From Ascarosepion bandense (Eukaryota > Mollusca > Cephalopoda > Sepiida > Sepiidae): a stretch of DNA of 64,000 nt. The stretch's first letter is position 1, and every line of letters starts with the position of its first letter. Shown one piece after another: positions 23,209 to 34,606 of this stretch. Where the stretch lies: NCBI GenBank assembly GCA_037127315.1, contig JBBBDQ010001271.1:1595501-1659500 (forward strand), read 5' to 3'. Under the pieces are notes generated by a model that saw only the letters and a program-made list of their open reading frames with translations, was not told the DNA's origin and did no database searches. The translations under genes and the position numbers were made by a program.

Positions 23209-25045
23209 TGAGTATTGAATTCTCCAATTCATTTCCACCCCATTATGTGTCCCTAAAATTTGATTTATTTATTATTGTTAATTGCAGTTACATTGTAGCT
23301 CATATGCTTCATAAAACTTTTTTGTTTTTATGATGTTATTCTCATCATCCATCAGTAGAGGAGGTACTTCCACTCATTTTTGATAACTAACCATTAAGCT
23401 GAATTTTTAAAAATAAAAAAGTTTTCTTGAAATTTTTATTTTCATTATAATTGAAAGCTAAATGATTAAATTTACTATTCCCAGTAAGCAAAATATTCTG
23501 GTTTATTTCAAACAGAAATTATATTTATTGGAATCTAAAATTTTGAGATTTTTAAAAAATTTTTCAATTTTTTGGTTATTTTTTAGTGATTGACACATAA
23601 GTAAACAAAAGCTAATTCTTGATTTGAAAAATATTGCAAAAATAAAAGATACATATGTGAGACATTATTTTTAGAAAATTAACAAATTTAATGTTAAATT
23701 AATCTGATTTAGACAAGTATTACTTATTTATAACATGAAATTTAGAATAAAACTATTTCTTAAACACAGTGTTGAACTTTCTGACCTCCTCCCTGTATTT
23801 GACATGTTGATGACAGCTCAACAGCTGTGAGATAAGTGTATGGCAACCAGAAATGATAAAATTGTCCAAATGTTTTTTCTTGTAACCATGAAACACATGA
23901 CCCTTTAATGTACACACAGAAATTACTATACAAAAACAAAAATGAAAAACTATTTTAAAAATACGATGGCTTGATTTTTATTAAACTTTTCCATTTTCAA
24001 TGAGCAAATATGGTCTTCACTTAATAACTTAATAACCTAACGTTGACAAATCTTTGAAATATTTAAAAAATATTTTTGAAACTTTATAAATTATTATGAT
24101 TAAAAAAGAAAAAGAAAACAATTCTTTTTAAATTTTATTATTAATAAAAAAGATTTATCTTCAGATTATAATATCCTTAATTTATATTATTTACTAAAAC
24201 AATTAAAAGCTTATCTAATTAAATAATATCATAGTTTTATTGCATTTTTATTTTACTATTGGAAGCAAGTTTTTGGAAAGAGAGGCCAAATGATTAAAAA
24301 AAATAATACATAATTTACATTCCCCAATGAGTCCTGTGTTTAACTAATAAAACCAATTTTGTCTACAAAATTTAATTTCTTGAAATTTTATGAATTTATG
24401 TGAAGGTGGTGTAAGAGATGTAAAAAAAACTATTTTTACTAAGATGTTTTAAAAATAATGATTTTAAAAATAATTTTATTCGTTTGGAAATAAACCCTGA
24501 AAATTTCATTAAAATCCAACAATTATTTAATTTTTGCAAGAATTTCCAAATTAATGTATTTATCACTGGAAAAAAAAACTGATTTACATAATATTACATT
24601 TTCCATTGTAAATTCTCGTAATGATTTGACTACCCACTAAATAAAAATCAAAAACAAGATTTTTACCAAAATTTTGAACAGGTTAGAAATTACTAAAAAA
24701 TTTGAAAAAATAAGTAACAAATACTTTGATCTTTCCTCTTAATAATAATAAAAACAAACTTTTTCCATCAAAATGTTTATGTTAAGTTTGGGAACGTTTT
24801 TTCATACTTTGCTGATTTTTCAGCAATTTAGTGGAGGTACCTACAGTAGAGTCACTTCAAATCACTTATTCATCTCTATGTAAATTGTTCAGTGTTTATT
24901 GGGATACAGGAAATCAAATAACAAATAGTAGTTTGTTACTTTTCTGATTGCTTAATAATTAAAACATCCTCCACGATACCTATGCACCTTCAGATTTTTG
25001 TGCTGAATCTTCTATCACCTGTTACTAACCAGCAAGTTAAGTTTC
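23209..25045. other. AT-rich sequence, nothing recognised
   Basis: Very AT-rich with homopolymer runs. I see no coding exon, tandem array or known transposon signature in it. Confidence 0.5.
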
Positions 25046-25049
25046 TGCA

Positions 25050-25165
25050 CAAAAAACCTTCAATATATAATTCACCTGTTGGGTTATCTCTTTTGCTAAC
25101 AACAACATTGTCTTCAGACAGATTAATGGTTAAGCCTTCCTTTTATTGCTTTCCTCAAATAAATA
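25050..25165 (-). pseudogene. RTE LINE short fragment
   Basis: CTCTTTTGCTAACAACAACA, then CTTCAGACAGATTAATGGTT and AAGCCTTCCTTTTATTG. This matches the region of other RTE copies encoding KKGLSINLKKTECMVISKK. Confidence 0.6.
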
Positions 25166-26024
25166 GATTGATATTATTAATTCTAGTTTAAATAGGACTT
25201 TCACAAGAGTAATTCCACTCTGGGTCTGTTTCTTTGATTACAAATCTCTGAAATGCATTTTTTATTTAGATTTTACTTCAGTATTTTTTGTCAGTTGCTA
25301 ACAATTTGTTTCATGACTGTACGTTATAAAAGTCTTCATTGTACTTTTATCAAATTTTTCTTGGCCAATTCTCCTGTCTTGGTCAGGTGAACTGTTTTAA
25401 TATAATGCAACATCACTGATTTGATTAATAAATTTATATTTCAGATGAGCATGTGAAATTCATTCAAAATAAATAATGAATTCAGCAGATTTTTCTGTTT
25501 TTGTTGATGAATAATGCAAGAATAAGAAGAAATCCCAAAAATAAATTCATACTTCATCCTTAGATTTCTGATTAAACTCCATTTTTATGAAGTCATTTCT
25601 AATCTTAGTTCTTTGATTAGAATTCACAAACACATTTAAGGCAAAAAACTTAATGCAAAATGTAAAAATATAAATCATTACTTGTAATAAAAATATTGTA
25701 AGTGTAATTTATTCTGTTCTTCAGTCTGAATGCCACTGGTTTGAAGTAATCTTGAAACTTTGATGAATTTAATCAAAAATAAGAAGGAATAAAATATTTT
25801 TTATTATTTTTAACTAGATTTCTTAGTAAATTATTTTTTTTTACGTGACAAATCAATATGTACTGAACATAAACAATTGTATGTCTACTATGTAAATAAT
25901 ACAATGCACTTTGATCAAAGGCAAGGATTTGAACTTATATTCATGAAAGACATACTTCTTCTTTGTGCTTCATCCCTTGAAGTTGTTAGCAATCATGGCT
26001 ATCCACAATTTTCTGTCCTTTGTA

Positions 26025-26262
26025 GTCCATAAAGAATGGTATGGTGGAGTAATATACAGCTGCTCGTATTGAGAAATTGGAGAGCAGAGTTCAAATTCAT
26101 TGCATTCACTTATGTGATGGATTCATACCTTGGGAAAGGTATGAATCCATCTCTTCTCCCACCAGCTATAGGTAAATAGGAGGACAGACTAGGTTTTATA
26201 GCCTTTGTTGGCAACCAGTCTACTGCAGGAAAATTGGTTATTCCCCTTATGGCTGGGACGAA
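26025..26262 (+). mobile_element. tRNA-derived SINE with an internal palindrome
   Basis: The head (TGGTGGAGTAATATACAGCT, GAGAGCAGAGTTCAAATTC) and body (GAATCCATCTCTTCTCCC, GTTGGCAACCAGTCTACTGC) are clear. In place of the usual GTGCAAATACCCTTGGG this copy has a 16-bp inverted copy of its own GAATCCATC segment, making a perfect hairpin at 26116-26151. Confidence 0.85.
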
Positions 26263-26269
26263 GTCTTGA

Positions 26270-26760
26270 GCATTAGTTGGCAAGCCTCCTTGAAATCAAA
26301 AGGAGGATCAGCAATATAATCAATACCGAGTTGGCAACTCACCTTGTCACTTTCTCACCAATGTGATGTAGCTTCACTTTGTCTTTTCTAGAAGTACTTT
26401 CATGGCAACTGCTCTCACGAGGTTTTTTTTCCCCTGATACCTTGGCCACATGTATTTACTGATGCTACTAGACTGGCATCAAGTAGCATCAAAATAGTTA
26501 AATCTAACTATTTCTTCTACTCTAACAGTTTCTTTTCTCACACTTCCCATTTGTAGATTTCACTTCCCTTTGCTTTATTCCCTGATAGCTATAATCTCTG
26601 AAAGTTTAAATACAACATCAATTGCCATCTTTTCTCTATCTGACTCCCATCCATCTCTTACCTTTTCTTGACATCACCCGTACCTTTTTATTCTCTCACT
26701 GTAAGCCCCTGCACACTCGTGGCATTTTTGCCTTGCTTGGAATTAAATGATTATAAAAAA
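26270..26760 (+). pseudogene. Jockey/CR1-type LINE 3' end
   Basis: Decayed C-terminal codons: GTCACTTTCTCACCAATGTG, TTTCATGGCAACTGCTCTCA, CTACTAGACTGGCATCAAGT and CAGTTTCTTTTCTCACACTT. Then comes the tail GCCTTGCTTGGAATTAAATG and poly-A. Stops occur in all frames. Confidence 0.8.
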
Positions 26761-27039
26761 AACTGCTGTCTAGTATATAAAAACCCCTGGATATAGGGCC
26801 AGTAATCCACATCTGTATCAGCCATCAAAAAAATTCCATGACCTCTTCTCACAGCACCAGGGTCTGAGTACAGCTTGACCATGTTTTGTGGGATGAGAAT
26901 GTTAATGGATTTATGACCAACTATCAGGTGGTTGAAAGGCGATGATGAATTTTTAATAAATTTTGTCTTTTTATTTTGTCTCCTAAACATTGTTCTGTCA
27001 ATTATTTACCTCTTAGGTAGGTTATGCACTGTTTTCATC

Positions 27040-27420
27040 TGTCTTTCTTGTCTTCAATCTGTCCTGTGAATATCAAATTTTCTAAGCCCTCTTTCCTCAT
27101 TATGTACCATAGAAATTTTAGAAAAAATGGAAACAAAAAAGACTAGTATACTTAACACCAAGAAGATCCAGTTGAAATTTCTAGGCACATAATGGAGAAA
27201 GAGGGCTTGGAAAATTTGATACTCACAGGACATATTGAAGGCAAACAGGACAGAGGGAAATAATATATGCCTAGAGAGTCTGAGTAAATGGATGGCAGAA
27301 CAAGGCTTAAGAGAAATAACAGAAAGACAAAATTTATTAAGAGCTACAAAGGAGAGACATTTGTGGTAAGCTATGATCATTTACACTGAAAAGGGACATA
27401 GCATATAGAATAAGAATTAT
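27040..27420. pseudogene. RTE C-terminus present in both orientations (hairpin)
   Basis: 27040-27120 is minus-strand RTE (AATATCAAATTTTCTAAGCC, CTCTTTCCTCATTATGTACC). 27121-27420 is plus-strand RTE containing the complement of the same segment (GAGGGCTTGGAAAATTTGAT, CAGGACATATTGAAGGCAAA). It then continues toward the RTE 3' end (AAGAGCTACAAAGGAGAG). Arms of about 75 bp flank a ~55-bp spacer. Confidence 0.82.
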
Positions 27421-27621
27421 ATATAAAAATTTCATAAAAAATACCTGAAAAAAAAAATCAAGGACCTTTAATAAAGAAAAAGACAGTTAATGCAATTATT
27501 TTTTACTAAATAATCTACATGCTTCCAATATTCTGATATGTTTAGTTAAAAAAATTTAAATATCATTTGACACTGTTTTGTTACCTCCAAATTTTTTTAA
27601 GTACCCATAATTCTTATTTAG

Positions 27622-27747
27622 CTTCCTTCCACTACTCTCCTGATTCAATGAGGGTGTGTAGCATGTGCTGTGGCACAGTCGTAGTTCAGATGTCCTGGGA
27701 GGCAAATGCTGCTTTGTTTTCTTCATCACCCAACCTGACTAATGAAG
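27622..27747 (+). CDS. Candidate exon, product unknown
   Basis: A 126-bp stretch, less AT-rich than its surroundings, bounded by a TTATTTAG acceptor and a near-consensus donor AATGAAG|GTAAGT. The open frame reads through SFHYSPDSMRVCSMCC, VVVQMSWEANAALF and SSSPNLTNEG. I do not recognise the product and no adjoining exon was found, so this may be a chance ORF in spliceable-looking sequence. It is on the strand opposite the KCNIP exon. Confidence 0.3.
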
Positions 27748-28484
27748 GTAAGTTTTCATGATTTATATTTTAAATACACTTGACTTGAGCATTATTTTAC
27801 ACATACATTTAAACAGACAAGCATTCCTATACACACTTACATAAATAAATGTATATTGTTTTATACACGTAGCACATATACAGGCAAGCATTCCTATCGA
27901 CTTACATGTAAAAACGAACATCTATTGCTTTATTACACGTGACACATACATGACTAATAGAATCAAGCTCCAATCAACATTTCAATATACTGTCTCTTGG
28001 TTGTTTTTTAAAAATTTAAAAACATTTTTAAATTCATGTCTTGTAAGCAAATGCCTGAAGAAAATTAATAAATATTAGACTAAAGACACTTTTCCTACCT
28101 GTTCTTTACTTATTCTATTCATCTTGTTGGATTTCAATCCATATATTCAACTCTTATATATATGAATATATGTATGTGTGCCTTATATACATTTTATTCC
28201 TCTTTCAATCCTGTAATTATAACTAATGCAATATATTTCTATATTGTGGCTATTTTTGATGAATAAAACTTTCCTCTATTATTGTAGTGATGTGTTTAAC
28301 AATTTACATGTTTATGCCACAGATCTATTATAATTTTCATTTCAATGTATAATCATATCTTCAATTTAAATTTTGATTTTATGCATATTGTAATGGAGAT
28401 TGCTTATTAGGTTACTGTTTCAGCAGTATGACAGTATTTTACATAATTGTAAAACTATAAGTATTTTTGTATTGGGGTATGTGT

Positions 28485-28769
28485 TATGGTGCAGTGGATA
28501 TCAGCTTGGAATGAGTACGAATTCCAGTTGAATTCGTTGCATTCACTTATGTGCAAATACCCTTGGGAAAGGTACTAATCCATCTCTTACCTTCAGTTAT
28601 GGGTTAAATAACAGGACAGATTGGGTTCTATAGGCTTGGCTGGCAACCAGTCTACTGCAGAAAGTAATGGCAACCTATAGCAGGATAATCTTCTGCCCAG
28701 TCAGTCATGTCTCTTTCGAGACATGATCACCTAAGCGTGTATCACATATGGCACTTAACTGACTGAAAC
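28485..28769 (+). mobile_element. tRNA-derived SINE, near full length
   Basis: TTATGGTGCAGTGGATATCA (box A region), ACGAATTCCAGTTGAATTC, ATGGGTTAAATAACAGGACA, CTTGGCTGGCAACCAGTCTA, CCAGTCAGTCATGTCTCTTT and CACTTAACTGACTG. The head is missing about 14 bases around GAAATTGGAGAGC. Confidence 0.9.
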
Positions 28770-29639
28770 ACTCCAAGGAACTATCCATTTTTGGAAATAT
28801 GAGCTGACTAATACAGAGTCAAATCCTTTTTCCCAGTAACTTTTATACACTTTCAGATATGCACTAATGTGTAAGTTGCTACACAGAAAATAAGATTACA
28901 AAAATACTTGAACAAAAGCCTCTTTTTCTTTATTAAAAAATATTAAGCAAATGATGAAACAAAATTAAGGTAATATTAAGGTATTCATGTTCCTTGTTTT
29001 ACTTTCTTTTGTTAATGAAATTTGTCATTCAAATTAGATTAATCTCTAACATTATCCAATCACAAAAAATAAACTTTAGTGAATTTATGTATTAATACCT
29101 GAGTTAAATTTTTTTTTGATTATGATGTAATCATTTTTTTTCAAAAGATTTACTAATACAAATGTATTTTTAAATTAAATAACAACACTTCCATTCTTTT
29201 GATATTTCATAATATTTTTGATTGATGAGATCCTTTCGTATTTCCTATGAAAGACAATGAACAATGAAACAAAACCAAGTAAAAGCAAGGATTTTCAATG
29301 ATAAAATTGAAACAGATAAGCACCTTCAACTTGGGAGATGTGTGCAACATAATTTTCCTAGACCAGACAAAATAAACAAGTATTTACTAAGTCTAGTAAA
29401 TATTTGTTTGTTTGTTAGGTGACAGATAAAATATTCATGATGAAAAATCAGACTTTTGAAATGAATCAATCTCAGGGACAAAGTAATATATACAATTGTG
29501 ATTTAATCATAATAGAAAGAAAAATAGAAAATTATATCCATAGTTCTATTAATATATTAGTAATAGTCAAAAGTATATTAGTAATAGTCAAAAGATAGAA
29601 ACTTTATATTTATTGTTCTTTGTTTCTTATACATATGCA

Positions 29640-29832
29640 GGGAAACACAGTGGATATTGGTTCATATTGAGGAATTGGAGAGTTTGAATTCCACTTGAGT
29701 TTGTTACATTCAATTACATGCAAATACACACGAGGAAGGTATAAATCTATCTCTTCTCTCTGCAGCTACAAAGCAAAACAGACTATGTCATATAGCCTTT
29801 GGGTAGCAACCAATGCAAGAGAATGAAAACTT
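29640..29832 (+). mobile_element. Degenerate SINE, head and middle
   Basis: CACAGTGGATATTGGTTCAT, AATTGGAGAGTTTGAATTCC, ACATGCAAATACACACGAGG and TATAGCCTTTGGGTAGCAAC. The 3' end is missing. Confidence 0.75.
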
Positions 29833-30039
29833 TGAATTCAAAACCTGAGGAGAGTTGTTTGGGGACCTTGTAAAAGACGGTGTACTCCAGATACCCGTAT
29901 TTAGCACTTCCGAAAAGTTTGGTTGGTTCTGTAAAACCCTTCACCACTATAATCAGATCATATCTGTGAGTAGTCTGAATTTTATATCTGATTACAATGA
30001 TCACAGAAAATCTATTTTATAAACACATATTTGTACACA

Positions 30040-30880
30040 AACTTTCAAATCTAAATTCTACAGTTGCAACTCTCAAATTGATGAGTTTCTTGCAACAATT
30101 GAAAAACAGTTGTTTAGTGGCATATCAACACATCTATGGGTTATTTAATGGTGAAATCTAGATGTTCAGGGGGTAGAGTGAGAGAAAAGGGAAAGAAAAT
30201 GAAACAGGGAACAAGTTACCAGGGCTGTCAAAGAAAGAACAAAAGAAAGTTTAGAATCAAGAAGATGGCAATTGACTTTGCACTTAAACTTTTGTAGATT
30301 GTAGCTATCGGGGAAGGAATTTCCACAGGCAAGAAGTACAAGAAAAGAAACTAATATACTAGAAGTGGCAGGTACATTTTACTATTTTGATAGTAAAAAG
30401 GTTGGGTCTAGTTGCCAATCTAGCAGCACAGGTAAATTTGTATGGTTGAGGCACCAAAGAAAGAAGCTCATTAGAACAGAAGCCATGATAAATATTTGTA
30501 AAAAAGACAGAGGGAAGTCACATCACATATATAATTTATTGTTATATAGTTTATAGATAAAATGTATTGCTGGTAATTGTACTATGAAAATACATTTTTA
30601 TACTTTAGTGCTGTATTGATTGGCCTTTTGCTATAAAAATGTATTACAACTGGTTATTTTTTTTTAATAAATTCTGGTATTTTTACTATAAAGTAATAAT
30701 GTACTAAATAAAAATCAAAACAATATTTTCCCATAGCTGGGACCATAACAGATGCTACCACCCCAAATCATAGTGAACCTGGGAACAATAGCAATTAAAA
30801 GATGGTTCTATGCTCCTCAAAATGTCTTGCTGCCACAATCATGTTGGATTTATATCTTAAAATTTAAAATTACTTTTACA
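30040..30880 (-). repeat. Repeat family 'R', copy 3, interrupted by a LINE
   Basis: Minus-strand R words: the tail (CATCTATGGGTTATTTAATG) at about 30130, then the middle (AAAATGTATTGCTGGTAATT) from 30550, and the head (GATGCTACCACCCCAAATCA) at about 30750. The colinear order shows a single R copy broken by the LINE. Confidence 0.65.
30172..30545 (-). mobile_element. Jockey/CR1-type LINE 3' end
   Basis: Minus-strand 3' coding and UTR: GTAGAGTGAGAGAAAAGGGA, CTTAAACTTTTGTAGATTGT, AGCTATCGGGGAAGGAA and AGTTGCCAATCTAGCAGC. It lacks the last ~45 bp of the family consensus and lies inside repeat R. Confidence 0.75.
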
Positions 30881-31034
30881 GTAGTTAATCACGCAAGCTC
30901 CTTATAATGACTGTTTTCTTTTTTATGTATGTACATGTATATCACTATAAATTGCTATAAATATGAACATAATAAAATTACTGATATTAAAAAACACAAT
31001 ATATGAATAATATATATTCCTTTTCCTTTTTGTA

Positions 31035-31305
31035 ATAATTTTTAGCTCAAGGAGGTTAATAATGTGACATGCAATGGAAAAAACTCAGTGATAAAAAAGG
31101 GCAATTAAAAAATTGGATTCACAAAGACAGAAGATGACAATTGAGGTTTAATTTATATTTTTAAAGATTCTAATGTGGCAAGTAAGCAAGAAATGAGAAG
31201 AGAGTTCCACAGGTAAGAATCGAAGAAAAGAAATTTAAGTACACAACTTAGTTACATCTAGTTATTTCCTAAGTGAAACAATGAAACAAAGTAGGGCTAT
31301 GGTAT
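31035..31305 (-). mobile_element. Jockey/CR1-type LINE 3' end
   Basis: Minus-strand tail (AGCTCAAGGAGGTTAATAAT) and decayed coding end (TTTAATTTATATTTTTAAAG, GAGAGTTCCACAGGTAAGAA). Confidence 0.65.
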
Positions 31306-31339
31306 TGTTTGATTTAATCTAATCATTCCTATCAAATTG

Positions 31340-32338
31340 TGAAACGAAAGTTGTTTTGAAAAGGCAAGCTTCCAGAGTCTTTCACACAAATACAAGGGTC
31401 CCTCAAGGCTCTATCCAAGGTCCTACACTGTTTCTAATCTTCATCAATGATCTTCCTGTTGTAATCAGTTCCCAAGTAGGCATTTATGCAGATGACACCA
31501 TCATTTACTACAGGTTCAATATGAAATCTGGCAAGACTGACAAAGTGAACTGGTTGCTGCTCTTTAAAATAACCTCCAATCAGTGATTGACTGGAGTAGA
31601 AAATGGCTCATAATTTTAATGCCTCTAAAACAAAATTGCTCTCTTTTAAACACTATAGAGAAACTTTCCTGCCAGCCATCAGAACAGATGATACTAGTCT
31701 CCTAGAGAACAACACATTGGACTCACTTTTTTAACCAACCTGAAATTAATGACTTCATAAAATCTATAGCCACAGTCTATCTTGCACATTTATAAATCTA
31801 TCATTCTTCTGTGCATTAAATACTGTTGCTATATCTGGTTTGGTGCTCCTGCTATCTATCCTGAGGTTCTCTACAAAATCCAAAGTCGGATTTGCAATTT
31901 AATTGATCTTGACTTGGCATCTCAACTTCAGTCACTTTATTGCTGATGGAATATGGCTTCCCTCTGTCTTTTCTATAAATATTTTCATGTTAACTGATCT
32001 GATGAGCTTTTTCCCTGGTACCCTCTCCATGTGAATTTAAAGGTGCTACTAGATTGGCTTTTAGTGTTGAAATAGTTAAATGTAACCATCTCTTCTATTT
32101 TAACAGTTTCTTTTCTCACACTTCCTGACTGTATGTAGAACTCCCTTCTGTTTGCTTGCTTCCCTGATAGCTACAATCTCCAACAATTTAAATGCAACAT
32201 CAATTGCCATCTTCTGTAATCCCATCCATATTTTATCTTTTCTTTTACATCCCCTGTACACAATCTTTTCTCTCACTGTAACCCCCTGCACACTAGTAGC
32301 AGTACCTCCTTGCTTGGGGTGACATAATTAAAAAAGAC
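31340..32338 (+). pseudogene. Jockey/CR1-type LINE, RT palm to 3' end
   Basis: VPQGSIQGPTLFLIFINDLP and GIYADDTIIYY with the catalytic Asp pair intact, followed by frameshifted thumb and C-terminal codons (TATCTTGCACATTTATAAAT). The 3' end is CCTCCTTGCTTGGGGTGACA and poly-A. It is 5'-truncated just upstream of the palm, at nearly the same place as copy B at 13.3 kb. Confidence 0.85.
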
Positions 32339-32784
32339 AAAAAATGCCAAGAACTGTGTCTCAATTTAGTTGACTAAATTCAAAAGGAGAAAGCTTATTA
32401 GAAGAATTGCCACAGAAATATTTATAAAAAAAAGCACTGAAAAACCACTTATATTTAAAATATGTTATTGAATTCTGTCAGTCAGTTAAGTGCCATAGAT
32501 AATTCACATTTAAGCAATCCTGCCTCTTTTAATCTAGGCAGAAGATTTTCCTGCAGAAACAAAATTATACTATCAAAAGTGATGACATTAAATAACCTAG
32601 TCATATATAAGCTTTTTATATATATTTTACAAACAGATACAGAATTTAGTCTTGTCTAGTTCAAACACTGATTGAAAGAAGAAGATTGAATTGCAGCAAT
32701 CTTTCAAGTAGGGAAGATCAAATTACCATTAAAATCAGTATTCAAATTTCTCACTTTTATTAACTGATGACAGAGGGACTAACT

Positions 32785-33092
32785 GGATGTGCGTTGTGAT
32801 GCAGTAGATATCAGCTTGGAATGAGAAATTGAAGAGCCAAGTTCGAATTCCAGTATGAATTAGTTGCATTCACTGACACACAAATACACTTGGAAAAGGT
32901 ATGAATCCATCTCTTCTCCCTCCAACAATGAGTTAATAGCAAGACAGATTGGGTTTTTATAGATTTGGTTGGCAACTAGTCTACTGCAGAAAGAAATGGC
33001 AACCTACTGTGGGAAAATCTTCTACCTAGTTAGTCATGGATCAAAAGAGACATAATTGCCAAAGCATGTATCATATATGACTGACTGTTACC
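32785..33092 (+). mobile_element. tRNA-derived SINE, near full length
   Basis: GTGCGTTGTGATGCAGTAGA, AGCCAAGTTCGAATTCCAGT (intact box B), GGTATGAATCCATCTCTTCT, GAAATGGCAACCTACTGTGG and ATCATATATGACTGACTG. Confidence 0.9.
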
Positions 33093-33474
33093 TCACCCAG
33101 AGGATGAAGGTGTTAGCATACGGTAAACATGCCTACCTGTAAAAAAGATGTTACAGAAACATTGATGACCCCCTCATTGATGGTGTGGAGTAGTCGATGA
33201 CCTATGCTCCAATGGAAGCGATGGAAGTTTAAATACAAAAGAGGTAATAAGCAAGAGGTGCTGAAAAATTATTGGGGTTCTAAACCTACATTCTCCAATC
33301 AGAATTTTGATGTTTACTTTTTGAAATAATGATTTTTGTAGGTGGGGTTAGACTGAAAAAATTTAAGCACCCACTCATTTTTATTTGTAAACAGGTTTTG
33401 TGAAATTCAACCAATAAGAATTTGATCTGTTTAACTGTTCATTGTATTTTTCTGATTTTTAAATAAGTTGCTTG

Positions 33475-33600
33475 ACATCCAAATCAAAATTGTGGATAAA
33501 CTGTCCAAAATTCAGGTTTTTGTTTAAGGACTGAGCAACTCAGTCGTTATCAAGAATTGTATGATGTCAGACAGTCCTTCTTGATTGAATTTAACAAAAT
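33475..33600 (+). repeat. Dispersed repeat 'N1'
   Basis: AAAATTGTGGATAAACTGTC then CAAAATTCAGGTTTTTG. The complement appears at about 38825-38910 and 48075-48145, giving three loci in the window. The class is unknown. Confidence 0.6.
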
Positions 33601-33932
33601 TTGTTTAAATTAATTCTTATTACATATAAGTGGACTTGTGATGCATTTCATCCTTCAGGACTTCAGACTAAATTTTTTATGCTGGCATGACTACACAAGA
33701 GGGGTTCTGGGGATTTTAGAATTTCTGTAGAATTTGTTTTTTTTATATCTAACCAAATTCATTTAGAGTCTAAACACAAAAGAAATCTAAAAATTATTTT
33801 AAAATTCCTAACACTCCTTGTTCATGTACATGTGTAATCGTATCAACATAACAAATTTAATTGAATGGAGTAATGAAGGAAAAAAATGTGTCACAAGTAA
33901 ACTTTTCCACTTTATTATACAATTTCCCAGAG

Positions 33933-33936
<4 letters not shown>

Positions 33937-33975
<39 letters not shown>
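33937..33975. repeat. (TA)n microsatellite
   Basis: A pure TA run of about 19 units. The ORFs on both strands through it are artefacts. Confidence 0.95.
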
Positions 33976-33978
<3 letters not shown>

Positions 33979-34481
33979 CATACAATTTAAATTTGTTAAG
34001 TAATATAAAAAAAACAAATTGCAATGAAACATTTTTTCAAACTATATCTCAAATGTGAGATTATAAAAATGTTTCTTATTAAAAGCAAGCAAAGATGTCA
34101 TGAAATAATTATGTAAATTTGCTTAGCAATGCAATTTCATTCCAGTGTGAAAGTGAAGATGTTTTATACAGAAATAAAAAGAGACAAGTAAAAGGAAAAA
34201 ACCAATGTTATGCACAAAAATTTATATTTCTTCCTTTTTTTCATAATAAAATAACATTATATTGACAATGAAAGTGATTTTTTAAAAATATAATTCTTAA
34301 AATGGTGGTAAAAATAGTGTGAGAGTAAAATTCAGTAAATGAAGAAAAAATACCAAAGTAAAAAAAAGAAAAAAGAAGGAATTTAAAAAAGAATTCCCAA
34401 TGTTTTACAACAGTTAATAATACCAAATACAAAAAATGCAAGCAAGAGAACCAAGTAATGAAAGAAAGAATAGAACAGTAC

Positions 34482-34606
34482 CTGCTTGAAACCTCGATAC
34501 ATTATCTGTAGTTCTTTACGAGAGAACTTTGTATTTCGGCACAGTACATCCAGACCCTCTGGCTTGTACCGTACCATTTGCATTTCAAGATCATCGATGT
34601 CATGAT
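34482..34606 (-). CDS. KCNIP: Kv channel-interacting protein (KChIP) core exon
   Basis: An internal exon of a KChIP-family neuronal calcium sensor, a cytosolic EF-hand protein that binds the N-terminus of Kv4 (Shal) channels and tunes A-type potassium current. On the minus strand a pyrimidine-rich acceptor (GTTTTCTTTTGATTTTTCAG) precedes 125 bp, and the donor is AAGCAG|GTACTG. The upstream junction falls after the first codon base and the downstream junction is phase 0, giving 41 full codons. These begin HDIDDLEMQMVRYKPEGLD and end TKFSRKELQIMYRGFKQ. The pattern RxKPEGLDxL, then KFSRKELQxxYRGFK, is the start of the conserved KChIP core just before EF-hand 1. NCS-1/frequenin lacks the first part, so KChIP fits better. 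No neighbouring exon was found, so both flanking introns are long. Which vertebrate paralogue it resembles most cannot be decided from one exon. Confidence 0.87.

Noticed and set aside
34482..34606. NCS-1/frequenin assignment for this exon
   Set aside because: The KPEGLDxL segment before KFSRKELQ and YRGFK is the KChIP pattern, while NCS-1 has a different N-terminal segment.
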